Shown here: positions 24,401 to 36,100 of the stretch, piece by piece
Layout of the letters: each line of letters opens with the position of its first letter
Position numbering within the stretch: position 1 is the first letter of the stretch
Assembly (NCBI GenBank): GCA_003864495.1
Contig: PEDN01001354.1
Span: forward strand, 930,001 to 994,000
Reading direction: 5' to 3'
Length of the DNA: 64,000 nt
From: Nemopilema nomurai
Lineage: Eukaryota; Cnidaria; Scyphozoa; Rhizostomeae; Rhizostomatidae
Notes under the pieces: model-generated
What the model was told of the DNA's origin: nothing
Seen by the model: the letters and a program-made list of their open reading frames with translations, nothing else
The model's database searches: none
Position numbers and translations under genes: made by a program

Positions 24401-27400
24401 AAAGCTACGCCTAACACACCTTATTGTTTCACCCTCAATAAACCTCACATTGAAAAGGTCTCCATTTATCAATTTGTTTTGACTCAATTTTCGACGAAGA
24501 AAACTCTTCTGGAAATTGTTGCTAAACAAGCATTTTTGTTAATAAAAACGGCGTCTACGCGTCTTACCGGTAGACTGCAGCCATTGTTTTCATTACTTCA
24601 ACTTGTTTAATCGTGGAAAAAATGATGAATGATATTTTTGGAACAAATTCTGCATTATGGACAGTATCTAAGTCGTCCTTTGTTCAGGCACAGCATATAT
24701 GTAAAATCCATGGAGACAGACTAACCACATCAAATGAATGGAGTTTATCGTCATCTTTAATTTGCGTGTCGTTTTAGCTGGATCCCATCTTCTTTTGATT
24801 CATTTCAGGGGAACTGTGGATGAGTTGTGGGAACATGCCATTCCGAAAATACGGTCAGATCTCACTGCACAGTGTGTGAGTTGCATTTTGGCGTTCTCCC
24901 CATCATTTTTCCATTATAGGCCTTTGCCTATTTAGAGAAAGATTTGGTTCATTAGTTTTTGACGACACTCTGTCACTGGTCTAGACGACTGTCAGACATT
25001 TTCCCTCGATGAAAAAAGTCTCCTCAAACTGTAAAGGACTGTTTTTCTCTTTACTCGTGTGCAGTTAATCAAGTTCTTGAGGATGAATCAAAATCTTGTA
25101 CTTTATTTCTGTATCATTTTGTATATGACTGTAGAACAGTCTGACTTTTTATGTCACCGTTTAACTACGCAGGCGAATTTAGAAGATCCGGAGATGATGC
25201 TTAAGGTCAAGGAACTGGTTGTATGGTTCAGTCATACACTGGCTGTGAGTGCAGTTCATACGGCATTGCTACTGAATTGTCAATTTATATTTAACTTTGT
25301 TATGTCAGTTTACTATACAACGCTGGTAATTCAGTGAATTAATGATTAAGGGACAGGTCTGTTTACGTTGCGTGACCGGGGCATAAGTGCCATTGTTGAA
25401 TGATCGTTTGTTGCAATTTGCCATGGGCAATTCGCAGTTCAGCTACAACCTCTATACTGCAAAATAAGCTGACAGCCCGAGCAAACAGTCGGGATTATCA
25501 ATCTAATTTGGCCAAAAAGCCATAAATTTCATTTAGTTTCCGAGAGGTTACATTAGATTCTCCAACTAGGACGAGTCCAACTGGTTTGCCCTGCGAGGTG
25601 ATCCCAAAATCATACAGATAGCTATTCATATCGTTGAGAATCCATCCAGTTATTCCCCTACATATTATGGGCCTACCTGTTATAATCTCTGTACTCTCAT
25701 AATCTCAGTGCTATTGTAAACAGACTCTCGCCAATTTTCCAACTGTCACCGTCGTTTCTACGTTCTTCATGCCTAGTATTTAGTTTTTGTTTTTTACCCC
25801 GGTGTCATCCTCTAAATTTGATTCCACTGGTTTTTCATTTCTTTTTTATTTTCTACAGGGCTATGGATTCAGCGTAACAGCATTGTATGACCTTTTAACA
25901 AAGATGAGGTTGGTTTCACCTTTCTCTTCCATCTTTCTTTCGTTGTTAGTTGTGTTGGATGGGTTTCGGATTTACACCCAAAGTTTTCTGTTGGGCACTA
26001 TGCTTATTTTCTTTCATTCTGTTTCATTTTAGAGACCAATATATTGAAGTTTTGGCAAAGAAATGGACTTCATTTTTCAAGTGAGTAAAGAAATAGATTG
26101 TGTCGTTTGATTTTGAAAAAACTATGTCCATTACACCAGTTTTCATTTTAAGACTAACAGCTTTTATTTTGCGTTGACCAATTGTAGTTCATAGTTGAGA
26201 TTCCAAGTCATTTTTTGAGATTCAAGAAAATAGTGACTTAATTTCATGGTTTGGAGGTCATTGCCAAAATGAAGTGTAGCCAAGGTTTTAATAGTCCCTT
26301 CTTCATGCTTCATGGTTAAAAAAATTTCCTCCTATGAAGATTTATCCTAATTTTCTTCAAATTTTTTGGAAAGAGGTGTCTTCAGTCTCCTTCTTTTTCT
26401 GCCTTCTGTAAAAGTTGTCTGTAGGCAATGAAAGAGAGTGTAGGGTTTCTAGCTACTATTAATATAAACTAACTTACTCCCTTTGAATTTAACTCATTTA
26501 TTTAAATATTAAATTAATTGTGGTAACTTTAACTGAATCTAGTGAACTTGGTTCCTCTGACAACTACACATCACTGTATATTGAGAACGAGGATGAGCTT
26601 AAAATTCTCGAGGATTTCCCCAAACACTTGTGCCCGTCAAAGGTAAGCAATCTCTGGTAATGAAACGCTTTTTTATTTTGTAAGTTTCTTCGACTGGTAG
26701 TTTAATGCATACACGAATAGTTTCACCAGGGCCCACGGCTTTTTGGAAGCAGAGAATGCGCCCCGTTGATTGTTTTCTTGTCGACGTAGGGGATTATGTG
26801 TTTGAAGGTCATTGTTTAGAAGCGAGTTTTGATCCTTGCCAATCTGATTGCCACAGGTGGCCAAGTACAGTCGAACTACGGTAAGACACGGACTACATAC
26901 TATGTGTTTACTAGCATAACGAACCCCCCTCTCCATTATGTACACCGGTGGCACTCTAAGTTCCGCATCGGGCCCATAGATGAATAATGCTGCACCAGTG
27001 AAAAATTGCACCCTTCTTATAATTGTACGTATTGCCTCATACAGGTATGCACCGTATTTTTTACGATTTATTTATTTTCTTGCATCTTGTATTAACCACT
27101 TTCTCTTTCAACTGCCGCGATCTTTTCCAGCACTGAACACTCGTTTTGTTCCTTTTTTTCTTTACTGCCTTGTGAATATTTTTCCATGTTATTCTTTTTT
27201 ATGTTTACTGATACTAGAAAGCTCTCGCAATCTCATATTTGTATGCGATATACCTTTCTCTAGCAAAGCTCCTAGTTGGTGTTTTTGGAAGCAAGACTGT
27301 AATCTTCAATTGATATTTTATCTTTTCTCCTGTAGGATGGTTTCCCCAAAATATACCCATTTTCAGCATACGTACCAATGTCATTCAAGCAGGTATTATT

Positions 27401-30400
27401 TCAAACTGTATTTATCGATCCAGCATTTTCACCTTGATTGAGGTATTTCAGAACAACGAATTTAGAAACAATTTCAATGTGCTTCAGCTGATATTCTTAT
27501 AGTCTTGACACCCAAGTGCTTGTTTCAGCAAATCAAATCTTAAACACCATCTTGTTGCAGCAACTTTGTCACATTTGCATAAGTAGCTTTCCCGACTAAG
27601 GTTGTTTTTGTTTCTCAGGAAATAGTTGTTTATATTTCGAGATTCCTGTTAGCTTGGCTACCTAATTAGAGCCAGATGCTTTTTTTACCATCATTAGACC
27701 TGTTTTGTTTTTAGATAACTAACTGATAGTATAAATTTTAAACAGAGATATTGAACAGACGTTTTGAATAGGAACGTTGAACAGCGATTTGAAAGTGTTG
27801 TTTCTATTTCTCGTACGAATTTTTAATCTCAATTTAGGTAAAGGAATACATTCTTGCATCAACGAGATTCAACGAAAATCTGAACATCAGGTGTGTATCA
27901 GTTTTTATTTCCATGTTTACAGACAAAATACTCAAACTAAAAAGTTGTTGAAATACTCTTCGTTTACTAAGATCGGGTTTTTCTTCCAGTTTTGTATCCC
28001 ATTTCATTCAGCAGTTTCATATTCATTGCTATTTGCTTCATTTCTGTCGAAAAAGATGAGTTGATTCATGCAAAAGGTCTGGATATCCTCCAGCAACCTT
28101 TTCATTAACTCAAAAATTTTACTTTTTGCATTCGCTCTTCAGTTAGTTTAATGAAAGCTGTGAATTGTGTTACTTTTTCGTAGCCGCACTGAGATAGATC
28201 AAGCTATAAGAAAATCTACGAATTTTCTGCTAAGAAATATTCTTAGTGGCAAGTATTTCTGCACATTCAAAATAATTTTATGATATGTTTTATAGGCCTG
28301 CTAAACCCGCCGGTTATTCTACCTTGAAATATAATACTGTTTGGTGATAGTTCCATGTATTGATCATTTCCAACATTCGATTGAAAATTTAAGCCAGTTC
28401 GTAGTAATTTTCTTTCAATTATTTTGTTTCATTTTCAAACTTTATTGTAGTCCCATTATGCTTACATTAATGAGACCTGATTCAAATAATGCTAGCTTTT
28501 TCCTTTTTTGTCATTCAAGTAATTTAACCTGTGACAGTAGTTCTTCGGATTGCGCACCATAAAATTTCATTCTGTAATAAACGGATGCTTACTCGGTGGT
28601 CCCAATGATCAGTCATTCCTAAATGATAACAGGGTATCTCCTATTTGTAATTTCAGGCTCTTTGAAGACTTTGATTGCACATCCTGCCTTAAATCTTGCT
28701 CAGGTAACATCATATAAGAAATGAATTATGCTTTGTTATTCGAAAGATATTTGTTAAAAAAAATCAGTAATTTGGTGTAGACCCTTGGTCTGTCGAAAAA
28801 GCATCTAAAGGTAGCTTCATTTTTAGCTTGTTCAGATATCAGTGAATACAATGCATCTAGAGAAAGCCTGCCCCGAATTGGAGAAGTTTATCTCAAGCGT
28901 AACTGGGTGAGTTTCTAGCGTCAAGTCACCATTCTTTTGGCGTGTCATGTATGACAAAAATGCTCAATCCTTGCCTTCAACTTGTCACTTTCTCTAAATG
29001 TTTAATCATGTAATATTGGGCTGCTGGAAATGACATAGTGGGTTCGACTTTTCATTTTCTGTCAACTTCTCGATATCGGTGGCTTCTTCTTTTATATGGT
29101 CATTCCAGAGTTTGCAATACACATTCGACCGTTACTGGAAAAACGAAAGCCCAATGACAACATAATCTAGGTAGCAAAATCCAACACTTGATTTCCATTT
29201 TCCTGAATTATAAGATTCCTTTGATGTTAACTGAAAGGATATTTGTTATCATACTTTCTAGTGCCACTGAGGAAAGCGTCAGTGTTACCAAGCTGTATGC
29301 TAGCTCCACTTTCAAGGTTTGTATATGACCACCTTCAGATTTTCAATCTTTTCAATGGGGTCGAAAAATAAGACGAGTCCTTCTATTGTCCCCCTCTGCT
29401 CTGGTAAAGCATTTTCAATCACTGTCGATGCTATGATTGGCAAGGTTGTAATTGTAAACCGCTGCTATTTTACAGCTAGCCACAGAAGGCCTTAGTTACC
29501 CTATTTTTCGGCGTTTTAAAGCTTTGCAGACCCGACCCAGGCTATTCAGATGCTGCCTAAATGGCTCGTGTGGATTTAAATCCCTAATGTGCTTTCATGA
29601 CCATCTGATCTTTATAAGTAATTTGGGCTAAGAAACCTTCATTCTCTTTCTCTCTAGGACGTTCGGGCGGAAGCAGAACAGCGAATTTTTGAGAAGCTGA
29701 ACTCCAAGATGGACGAATTCTTTTACCTCTGTAAGCAATATTAATGCGCTAGCACACAGTAAAATTTGTTCTAGGGCATTGCTCTTGCAGCTAAGTTGTA
29801 GATCTTTCTTCGTGAAGCCAACAGTCCTTGAAAAATTGACACAACTAAGGATTGACTGGATTGACTTGTTAGAAGATAGCCACCCTATATGGTCACTAAA
29901 TGATTTAATTTGATCACTCAAAGTTTCCATTTAGGTGCTATCAACTATGCAGGTTTTCCATCACTTCAATGTTATCCAATTATCACTTTCTTGTTATATG
30001 CCATCTTCCCTTACCGGTCTGCGAATGTCAAATCACTGTGCTTAAATTCATAAAAGTTTTCAATGTCCTTGCAGCGAATTGCAACTGGATGCCGACATCG
30101 AAGCATGCACTGCCCAGCGAATACCTCGTTGACCTCACTGCCTACTTGCAGGGTGCCTTCATCACATTTGAGAGTCTTCCGGTAAGTAAACAGCTGCATA
30201 CCGTAACACTTAATTCACCAAGGATTTTATTATTTTAACTCTAAACCAATTTTTTCTTCCTTTCAGAAGACATTGTAATTCCTTGTACTTCGAAAGAGGT
30301 CCATGTTTATCTCAAGACCACTAATTGTTAGTCTGCATTAGTAATTCATTAGACAATGTTTCATGTTATGCTTTGTTTTGTCAGTATACGAATTTGCTGC

Positions 30401-32033
30401 TTCTAGGGTGACGTTGCAAAGACAGCGTGCATGTCATCGTGCAAGCATCTAGCAACGAAGTTGAAGGATATGCTTGTGACAGACGAGGTTTGTCACTCCA
30501 TTGTGATGCCCCAGTTTCAATTATTATTCATAAAAGCCTCAATATTTTTGGGGTCATTTTTTCTGTTTTCCAAAGATTAAATTTTTCCAAAGACCAGATC
30601 GCTTTTTCTGTGTATTACTATAGATGAGACCAGTTTTGTAAAGTTCCCTTACGAGTCTGTCTCATTTGACGCTTTTAGTTTCTCAAGTTTATCAAAATAC
30701 CTGATATTACCTCCATTCTGACAAATTTCATGCGAGTAAGCTTACGTCGAGATAGGAAATAAAATATCACTTTTGCATATTCTGGCACTGCTAATAGAAG
30801 TATTTGGCTGTTTTGAAATCTATTATTATGTTGATTGTTGGTGAACTACAATGATGAGGAACATTTTGCTCTAGGTCAGGCAGATGAGCATTAATGGTTT
30901 GAGAGCATTCGATCTGGACTTGAAGCACTGTGAGGGTAGGTTAAAGGATTGTGTTTAGACCTTTTAAACTTCCCCATCTACCAGAAAGATTTCGATACCA
31001 CATGTATACGCCTAAGATATCTATATAGTCGTGTTAGTGGTGGGAAGTTTCCGATTTGCGCGGCACTGCTTTTTTAGGCAAAGCCGTCATTTGTTTCTAT
31101 GCCTCACTCAAAAATTGAATTGGGGTTATAAGACTGATGAGAATATTTCTTGATTTCAGATTTCGTTGCTTCGAAGCCCGTTGAAGGATTCGAAGAAGGA
31201 ATGCTTGAGATGACATTTGTCGAACTTAGACAGGTACAGAAATGCAGGGACTTTGGTCATTTTTATGATGGAAATTGATCTTCGTTGGTTGGCTAGATGA
31301 AGTTGCAAAAATTGCACATAAAGCTGCAAAGGCTCTCGTGCGATTTTTTGGCATGAGTGGTTATGTTAGAGCATCGTGCAAAGTTTGAATCTGGCATTTT
31401 CATCTTATCATCTCTTATCATTTAGCATTCGGTCAATCGGTCATATTCTTGCTTGCAAAAGAAAGATTATTGTCATTTGAATTAACTAAGACATGCTTCT
31501 TGTATTAATCATCATTGACTGGTTCTTTTTCAGATTGTAAATCTTCTGTTGGACGGGGATTGGAATACTTACTGTACAGAATATACAGAGTCGAAAGAGA
31601 CTGGGAAGCGAAAATACGGCAGGGTTACCCCAGGGTTGGCTGCGAAGCTCTACGAAAAGTACGCCTTATTATTGTTTTGTCTGTCAGTGTGTTTATCAGC
31701 TTATAGACGTGTACTTTGCACTAGCGATAATATTTCTTTTGCTGGCAACAACTTGCATTTGGTGCTAATGGACTAAAAGTGTTCTACAATTTTGTATACA
31801 ATCAATTGAAGCTTTTCAAGGAAGTTGTTTAGTCATCTTAGATCATTTTTCTGCTGATCGAATTTTCTGTCATCTATTAGTGCAGCAAAATAGACCTATG
31901 ATGTGATATTTTTTGCAGAATTACAGACACAAAAAAGGGCATCGCAGTAAAGAAATCAGATCGGGATAAAAAGAAGACGAAGGAAAATATATTAAAAAGA
32001 CTTCGAGAGCTCGATGCAGATGGACGTCTTTAA
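18491..32033 (+). CDS. EXOC6: Exocyst complex component 6 (Sec15), 31 coding exons, complete
   Basis: Sec15 is the exocyst subunit that binds Rab11/Sec4-type GTPases on secretory vesicles and helps tether them to the plasma membrane. The model encodes 772 residues (human EXOC6 about 804). Diagnostic strings include RSVYDE.., HDKEIERMCNYHYQGFV, VDFSPVYRCLHI, GTVDELWEHA, QGYGFSVTALYDLL, FPKIYPFSAYVPMS, LVQISVNTMHLEKAC and the C-terminal LLLDGDWNTY, each with a clear counterpart in human EXOC6 (family knowledge). The N-terminal half is predicted helical/coiled coil; the C-terminal half is the Rab-binding Sec15 domain. The gene ends KRLRELDADGRL, stop TAA 32031-32033. Vertebrates have EXOC6 and EXOC6B; this is probably their single pre-duplication relative. 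One intron uses a GC donor. Confidence 0.95.
26690..27040. other. Atypical block in an EXOC6 intron
   Basis: This piece of the intron between exons 26543-26642 and 27336-27392 has higher GC than its surroundings and a minus-strand open frame of 112 codons (26673-27011) with no family resemblance I know. It could be an old insertion. Terminal inverted repeats were not found by eye. Confidence 0.2.
28249..28656 (+). other. EXOC6: GC-AG intron in EXOC6
   Basis: The exon ends AGTG and the intron begins GCAAGTATT, the usual consensus for GC donors. Joining here gives NILSGSLKTLIAHPAL, matching the family. The nearby GT six bases on would shift the frame into unrelated sequence. Confidence 0.85.
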
Positions 32034-32074
32034 GTAGTAAAGTATAAGAACCGAATTGAGTATACATGCAAATA

Positions 32075-32080
32075 ATTAAA
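32075..32080 (+). terminator. EXOC6: Possible poly(A) signal of EXOC6 (ATTAAA)
   Basis: ATTAAA lies 42 bases after the stop codon. It is a common variant of the poly(A) hexamer, but the region is AT-rich, so chance occurrence is likely enough to keep confidence low. Confidence 0.3.
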
Positions 32081-33040
32081 TTCTTGAATTTAGGGGGGCG
32101 TGGGTCCAATTGCACCCCTTATTGAGTTAGCTGAGACTACCTCGCTTCATAGCTGAAAGACTACTATCTGGTGAAGAATGTCGCATTAGCTACTATGGTT
32201 TCGATGAAGAACTTTTAACTAAAGCTATGAACTAAGAACTTGACATTGGAAAAATGAAATCCTTTCTTTGTCTCAACTCAGATCAACAATTAAAAAAATC
32301 TTTGATTTCATTTAACCTGCACCAGTAATGATTCCTATTTCTAAGGTGTCCTGTTCTTGAAATAGATATACGCTGCGAGGAGGAAAACTTATAGAAATTA
32401 AATTTTCTAATTTCCTCATTATGATTTGTTGTTTTAGCAAAAATCCAAATAATTGATTCAGATGAAATGCGTTTCATGTAAATTTTCGTACTTAATCTAT
32501 GCGTATTTTTTCATCGTTGCCTTTCTTTCCTGCTCTTCTGCTATTCAGCATTTTTAAACATCAACTTAAAGAAGACTTGTTTTGAATTTGATACATTACA
32601 TTGTGCTATGCAATTTCCTCTCCAAAATTAGACATTATGGCTGATTTGCAACTGACAATTCACACTTAGCAAACTTGCATAATGTACTGGCTTTCACTTA
32701 TCTTAAATATTCAAGCCATGCCGGGAATGGATATATCTAGACATCTAATGTTGTGCAAGTCCTTTTGGAGTTAATAATTGCGGATGACTTGAGTTTATCT
32801 TCATTTTTGCCAGTTTTGTCCCACTGTGCTACATGGTGTACATGTTCACTTTAGAAAGGCGTCTTGCAAAGATAACAAATGGTCTCATATCTTAAATGTA
32901 CGTAACATTTTTTAATTTTGCGGAACCAACTGGTAAGAAACGGTTAGAAAATATTACAATGCTGATAATAACAACTGTTTTTCGGCGGGGCTGTTCCGTT
33001 GTTGTAAACGTCTTCAACAACAACAACAGTTCCACTTCGG
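32081..33040. other. Intergenic region between EXOC6 and HTT
   Basis: About 1 kb of AT-rich sequence downstream of EXOC6 and upstream of HTT, which run in the same direction. No open frame of note. A GC-box-like GGCGGGG sits near 32994-33000, close to the likely HTT promoter. Confidence 0.45.
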
Positions 33041-33046
33041 AATCGC

Positions 33047-33083
33047 AAAAGATGGCGGAAGAGTTTTGTGAAAGGAAGGCGTG
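33047..33083 (+). promoter_or_regulatory. HTT: YY1-like site and/or short upstream ORF in the HTT 5' region
   Basis: AAAAGATGGCGGAAGAG at 33047-33063 contains AAGATGGCGG, the consensus for YY1, a factor that often binds close to transcription starts. If transcribed, the same ATG (33051) has a good initiation context and opens a 10-codon frame ending at TGA 33081-33083, out of frame with HTT. Sequence alone cannot decide between the two roles. Confidence 0.4.
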
Positions 33084-33133
33084 ATTAAAATTAATGATGT
33101 CTGGTAAAATATACTGTTGATCTGCCTCAAGTG

Positions 33134-36100
33134 ATGGCGGATAAGCTCCTGAAGTCATTCGAGGCCCTTAGAGGCCATTACAACCAGGTCCAAGTTGCAA
33201 GTCAACAAGGTCCGGGGTCATCTGATGGAAGCCCTACCGCCCAAAGGTAGGATACGACAAAAGTCATCAACGAATAATGACATCTTCTAATGCACTGTTA
33301 AAGCACTAGAAATTTCAATTTGCAAATGAAGATTTCCCGCAACTGATAATTTGCATCACAATTTTTCATTTACAATTTTACTTCCGAGGTGAAATATCGT
33401 GTATTGATTGCTAGCAAACTACATATACAATCTAAACATCCAAGTATTAATAAAAAAAGGCAAAAAACGCAGAAAAATTAGTCAGGTTCTGGTTCCTCTT
33501 GATGTTTCCATTATACAATGTAAGGTTCCAACATAAGTGCATTGTTTTATAAGCGTGTGAAGTTGGTGCTATAATTAAATCACCAGATTATCATACTTGA
33601 AATCTATGATACCAATTATCTGTGCAAAGGTTGCCACAATTCAAAGACCTGTATCTTCTAAACCAAAACAACTTTTCTTGAAAATCTTACTTTCGCTTTT
33701 TGTCTCTATTTTCTGCATTGAAATAAATCAGCTCATTTTAAGGTGAAGGGTTACCAGCTTGATGATCCAACTTTGATTTTAAACCTTCTTCTTTGTATCT
33801 TTTGCCTTTCTCTTTGCTAGGTATAGTAAGTCATTTAAATTAGAATATAAGGACTAAAGTATATGTTTAAAGCTTTGAAAGAGCATTTGGCTTGATGTAT
33901 GAAGCCTTTTAAAAGTTCATTTCATTTCAACAAGGAATTTTATACTCTTTGCATCTTCCATGTGATTTTAAACTGATAGATTAGTTATAATTATTATATT
34001 AAAAAGAATTATACTACTTTTATTGCAGTTAATTCTTGCATGTTTGATGGTATTCTTGTTTTGATTCTAGGAAAAAGGATTTTCTCCTGTCTTCAAAAGA
34101 AAGAATAAACCTGTGTTCAACCATTGCTGATTTTTTGCCCTTTCAGTCAATAAGGTAAATGTTCTAAGACACCTTTAGCTATTATTTATGAAACAATGAT
34201 TTGTATTAGGACAGAAAACTTTTTGTGCCAACCTGAAGACCAGCAGGCAGGCCTTAACTAGTTTAATACACAAATTTCACTCTCATAAATTTCAAATATA
34301 CACAATTTTTATCTTATTTTTCATTGGATATAGGGAGTCACAAGCTTTTCCAAGTTTGCTGTCTGCATCCACAGAGCTACTGTTCCAAGCATGTGATGAC
34401 CAAGATGCTGATGTAAGGCTTATGGGAGGAGAAGCCCTTAACAAAATCATAAAAGTGAGCTTCAAGTTACCTTTCAATTTTACAAAAAAGTGTACAAGAC
34501 TTCCCTATTGACTTTGTTTAATCTATTGAAAAGCTTTTAAAAGCCAACAAGCTGTTTTTAAAGCATCTAATGTTTTAATATTAGTTTAAGGCAGCACTCA
34601 TAGCAAGTGATAGAAATTGTGTACTTTTTTACCCAATGCTGACAATACCTGTATGATTTTGATGACAGTTGGCTGATGATCACTCAAAAGTCAGAGTAAC
34701 ACCATACACTAACTGTGCCAGTTACTTCCAGTTTATTTTCCAGGAATTTTTATTTTGGCATACATTGTTGGTGTAGAGATTTTCCAGATACAATATAAGG
34801 CTATTAGATGGCTTGTGACTAAATTTCATGGTAGTTTAGTTAAAGCTTTTCAACACCAGGTGCTTTATAATAAATGTTTCTATCATTATTTTTGCTAGGC
34901 TTTTCTGGAGTCAAACATTGGTAGAGTCCAAGTTGAATTTTACAAAGAGATTAAAAAGGCAAGTCAATCTTCAATGGCAGTCTGTTTTCAGTGTTTTCCT
35001 TTGAAACCTGAACACTTTAATGAAATGCAATGTCAATGGATTTTTCATGATTGATGTTATAGATGTATATTAATAAATAAATGTTTCATTGTGCAGAACT
35101 TCAAGTCAGCATATAACAACAGAAACATCATCTTTGCCTAGTTAAAACTGTTTATCTCTCATCCCACAGAGTTTATTAGAAATGTCAGAAAAAAACAAAA
35201 TAAATTGCCAGTTATGGGCAGAAAACCATTTGTAAAAGAATTATAGCCAAATAATTATAGCCCTGTATCCAAAATAGCCTTTTTGCCAAATCATGTTTTT
35301 AGAAAATCCAGACCCGGACAAAATTTGTACTGATGACAGTCATTTTATTAATGGCAGTGCTAGGTTGTCTTTTCATCTTATGGCTTGGGTATCTGTCTTC
35401 ATTTCAATGCAAAAACTCATTCTCTGTATCTGAAAGTTTGTCTTTCATTTGGACTTGTCTTAAAGAAGGTCCTAATTGATGCTGATTGGTCATGACATAG
35501 ACCATCAGAAACTTTTCATTGCCTTAGAGAAAAGGGGTTTTTAAATTAAAACAACTTAAGGAATTAACATGTTGATAATTTATTGATCATTCTTTCTTTT
35601 AGAATGGCAGTGCAAGATCCCTCAGAGCTGCAATGCAAAGATTTGCAGAAACATGCCACACGATTAGGCCCCAAAAGTGCAGGTATTTAATATTTTCATG
35701 CATTTTGATGTTTACAGCTTTGGTATCATTATATGTAGAACTAACATCTTTTACTTTTTATTTAGTTATAATATTTTCTTTGGTAATATTAACATGGTTT
35801 TACATTTTAGGCCCTATCTTGCAAATCTTCTTCCTTGCATTGTGAAAATTGCCAAACGTGATGAGGACCAAGTGCAGGTTAAATTCAAAATTTTTACTCA
35901 TTTTGCAGTGGGTTTGTAGAAAAAAGTTTAATTTGGAGTAGGACATTATAACCGAAGTATATTTTAAGAGAGAAGCCATAGAAGAGCCAATGCAAGTAAA
36001 ATACAGCTTTTGTGCATATAGTGTTTGTAATGATAATCATACGCATGCTCGTCAAAACAGGCCCAGCTCTCCATTTCTACCATTGCCTGTACTCTTTATA

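Larger units (their letters stand above)
18491..32033 (+). other. EXOC6: Exon map of EXOC6
   Basis: Coding exons: 18491-18588, 18987-19152, 19644-19691, 19992-20082, 20440-20485, 20789-20851, 21082-21163, 21748-21807, 22080-22142, 22576-22650, 23132-23227, 23590-23636, 24016-24069, 24809-24875, 25173-25244, 25859-25908, 26033-26080, 26543-26642, 27336-27392, 27838-27890, 28184-28248, 28657-28703, 28827-28906, 29262-29316, 29658-29730, 30075-30181, 30407-30487, 30875-30935, 31160-31233, 31534-31658, 31919-32033. Phases are consistent across all junctions and the total is 2,319 bases, a multiple of three. Confidence 0.9.
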
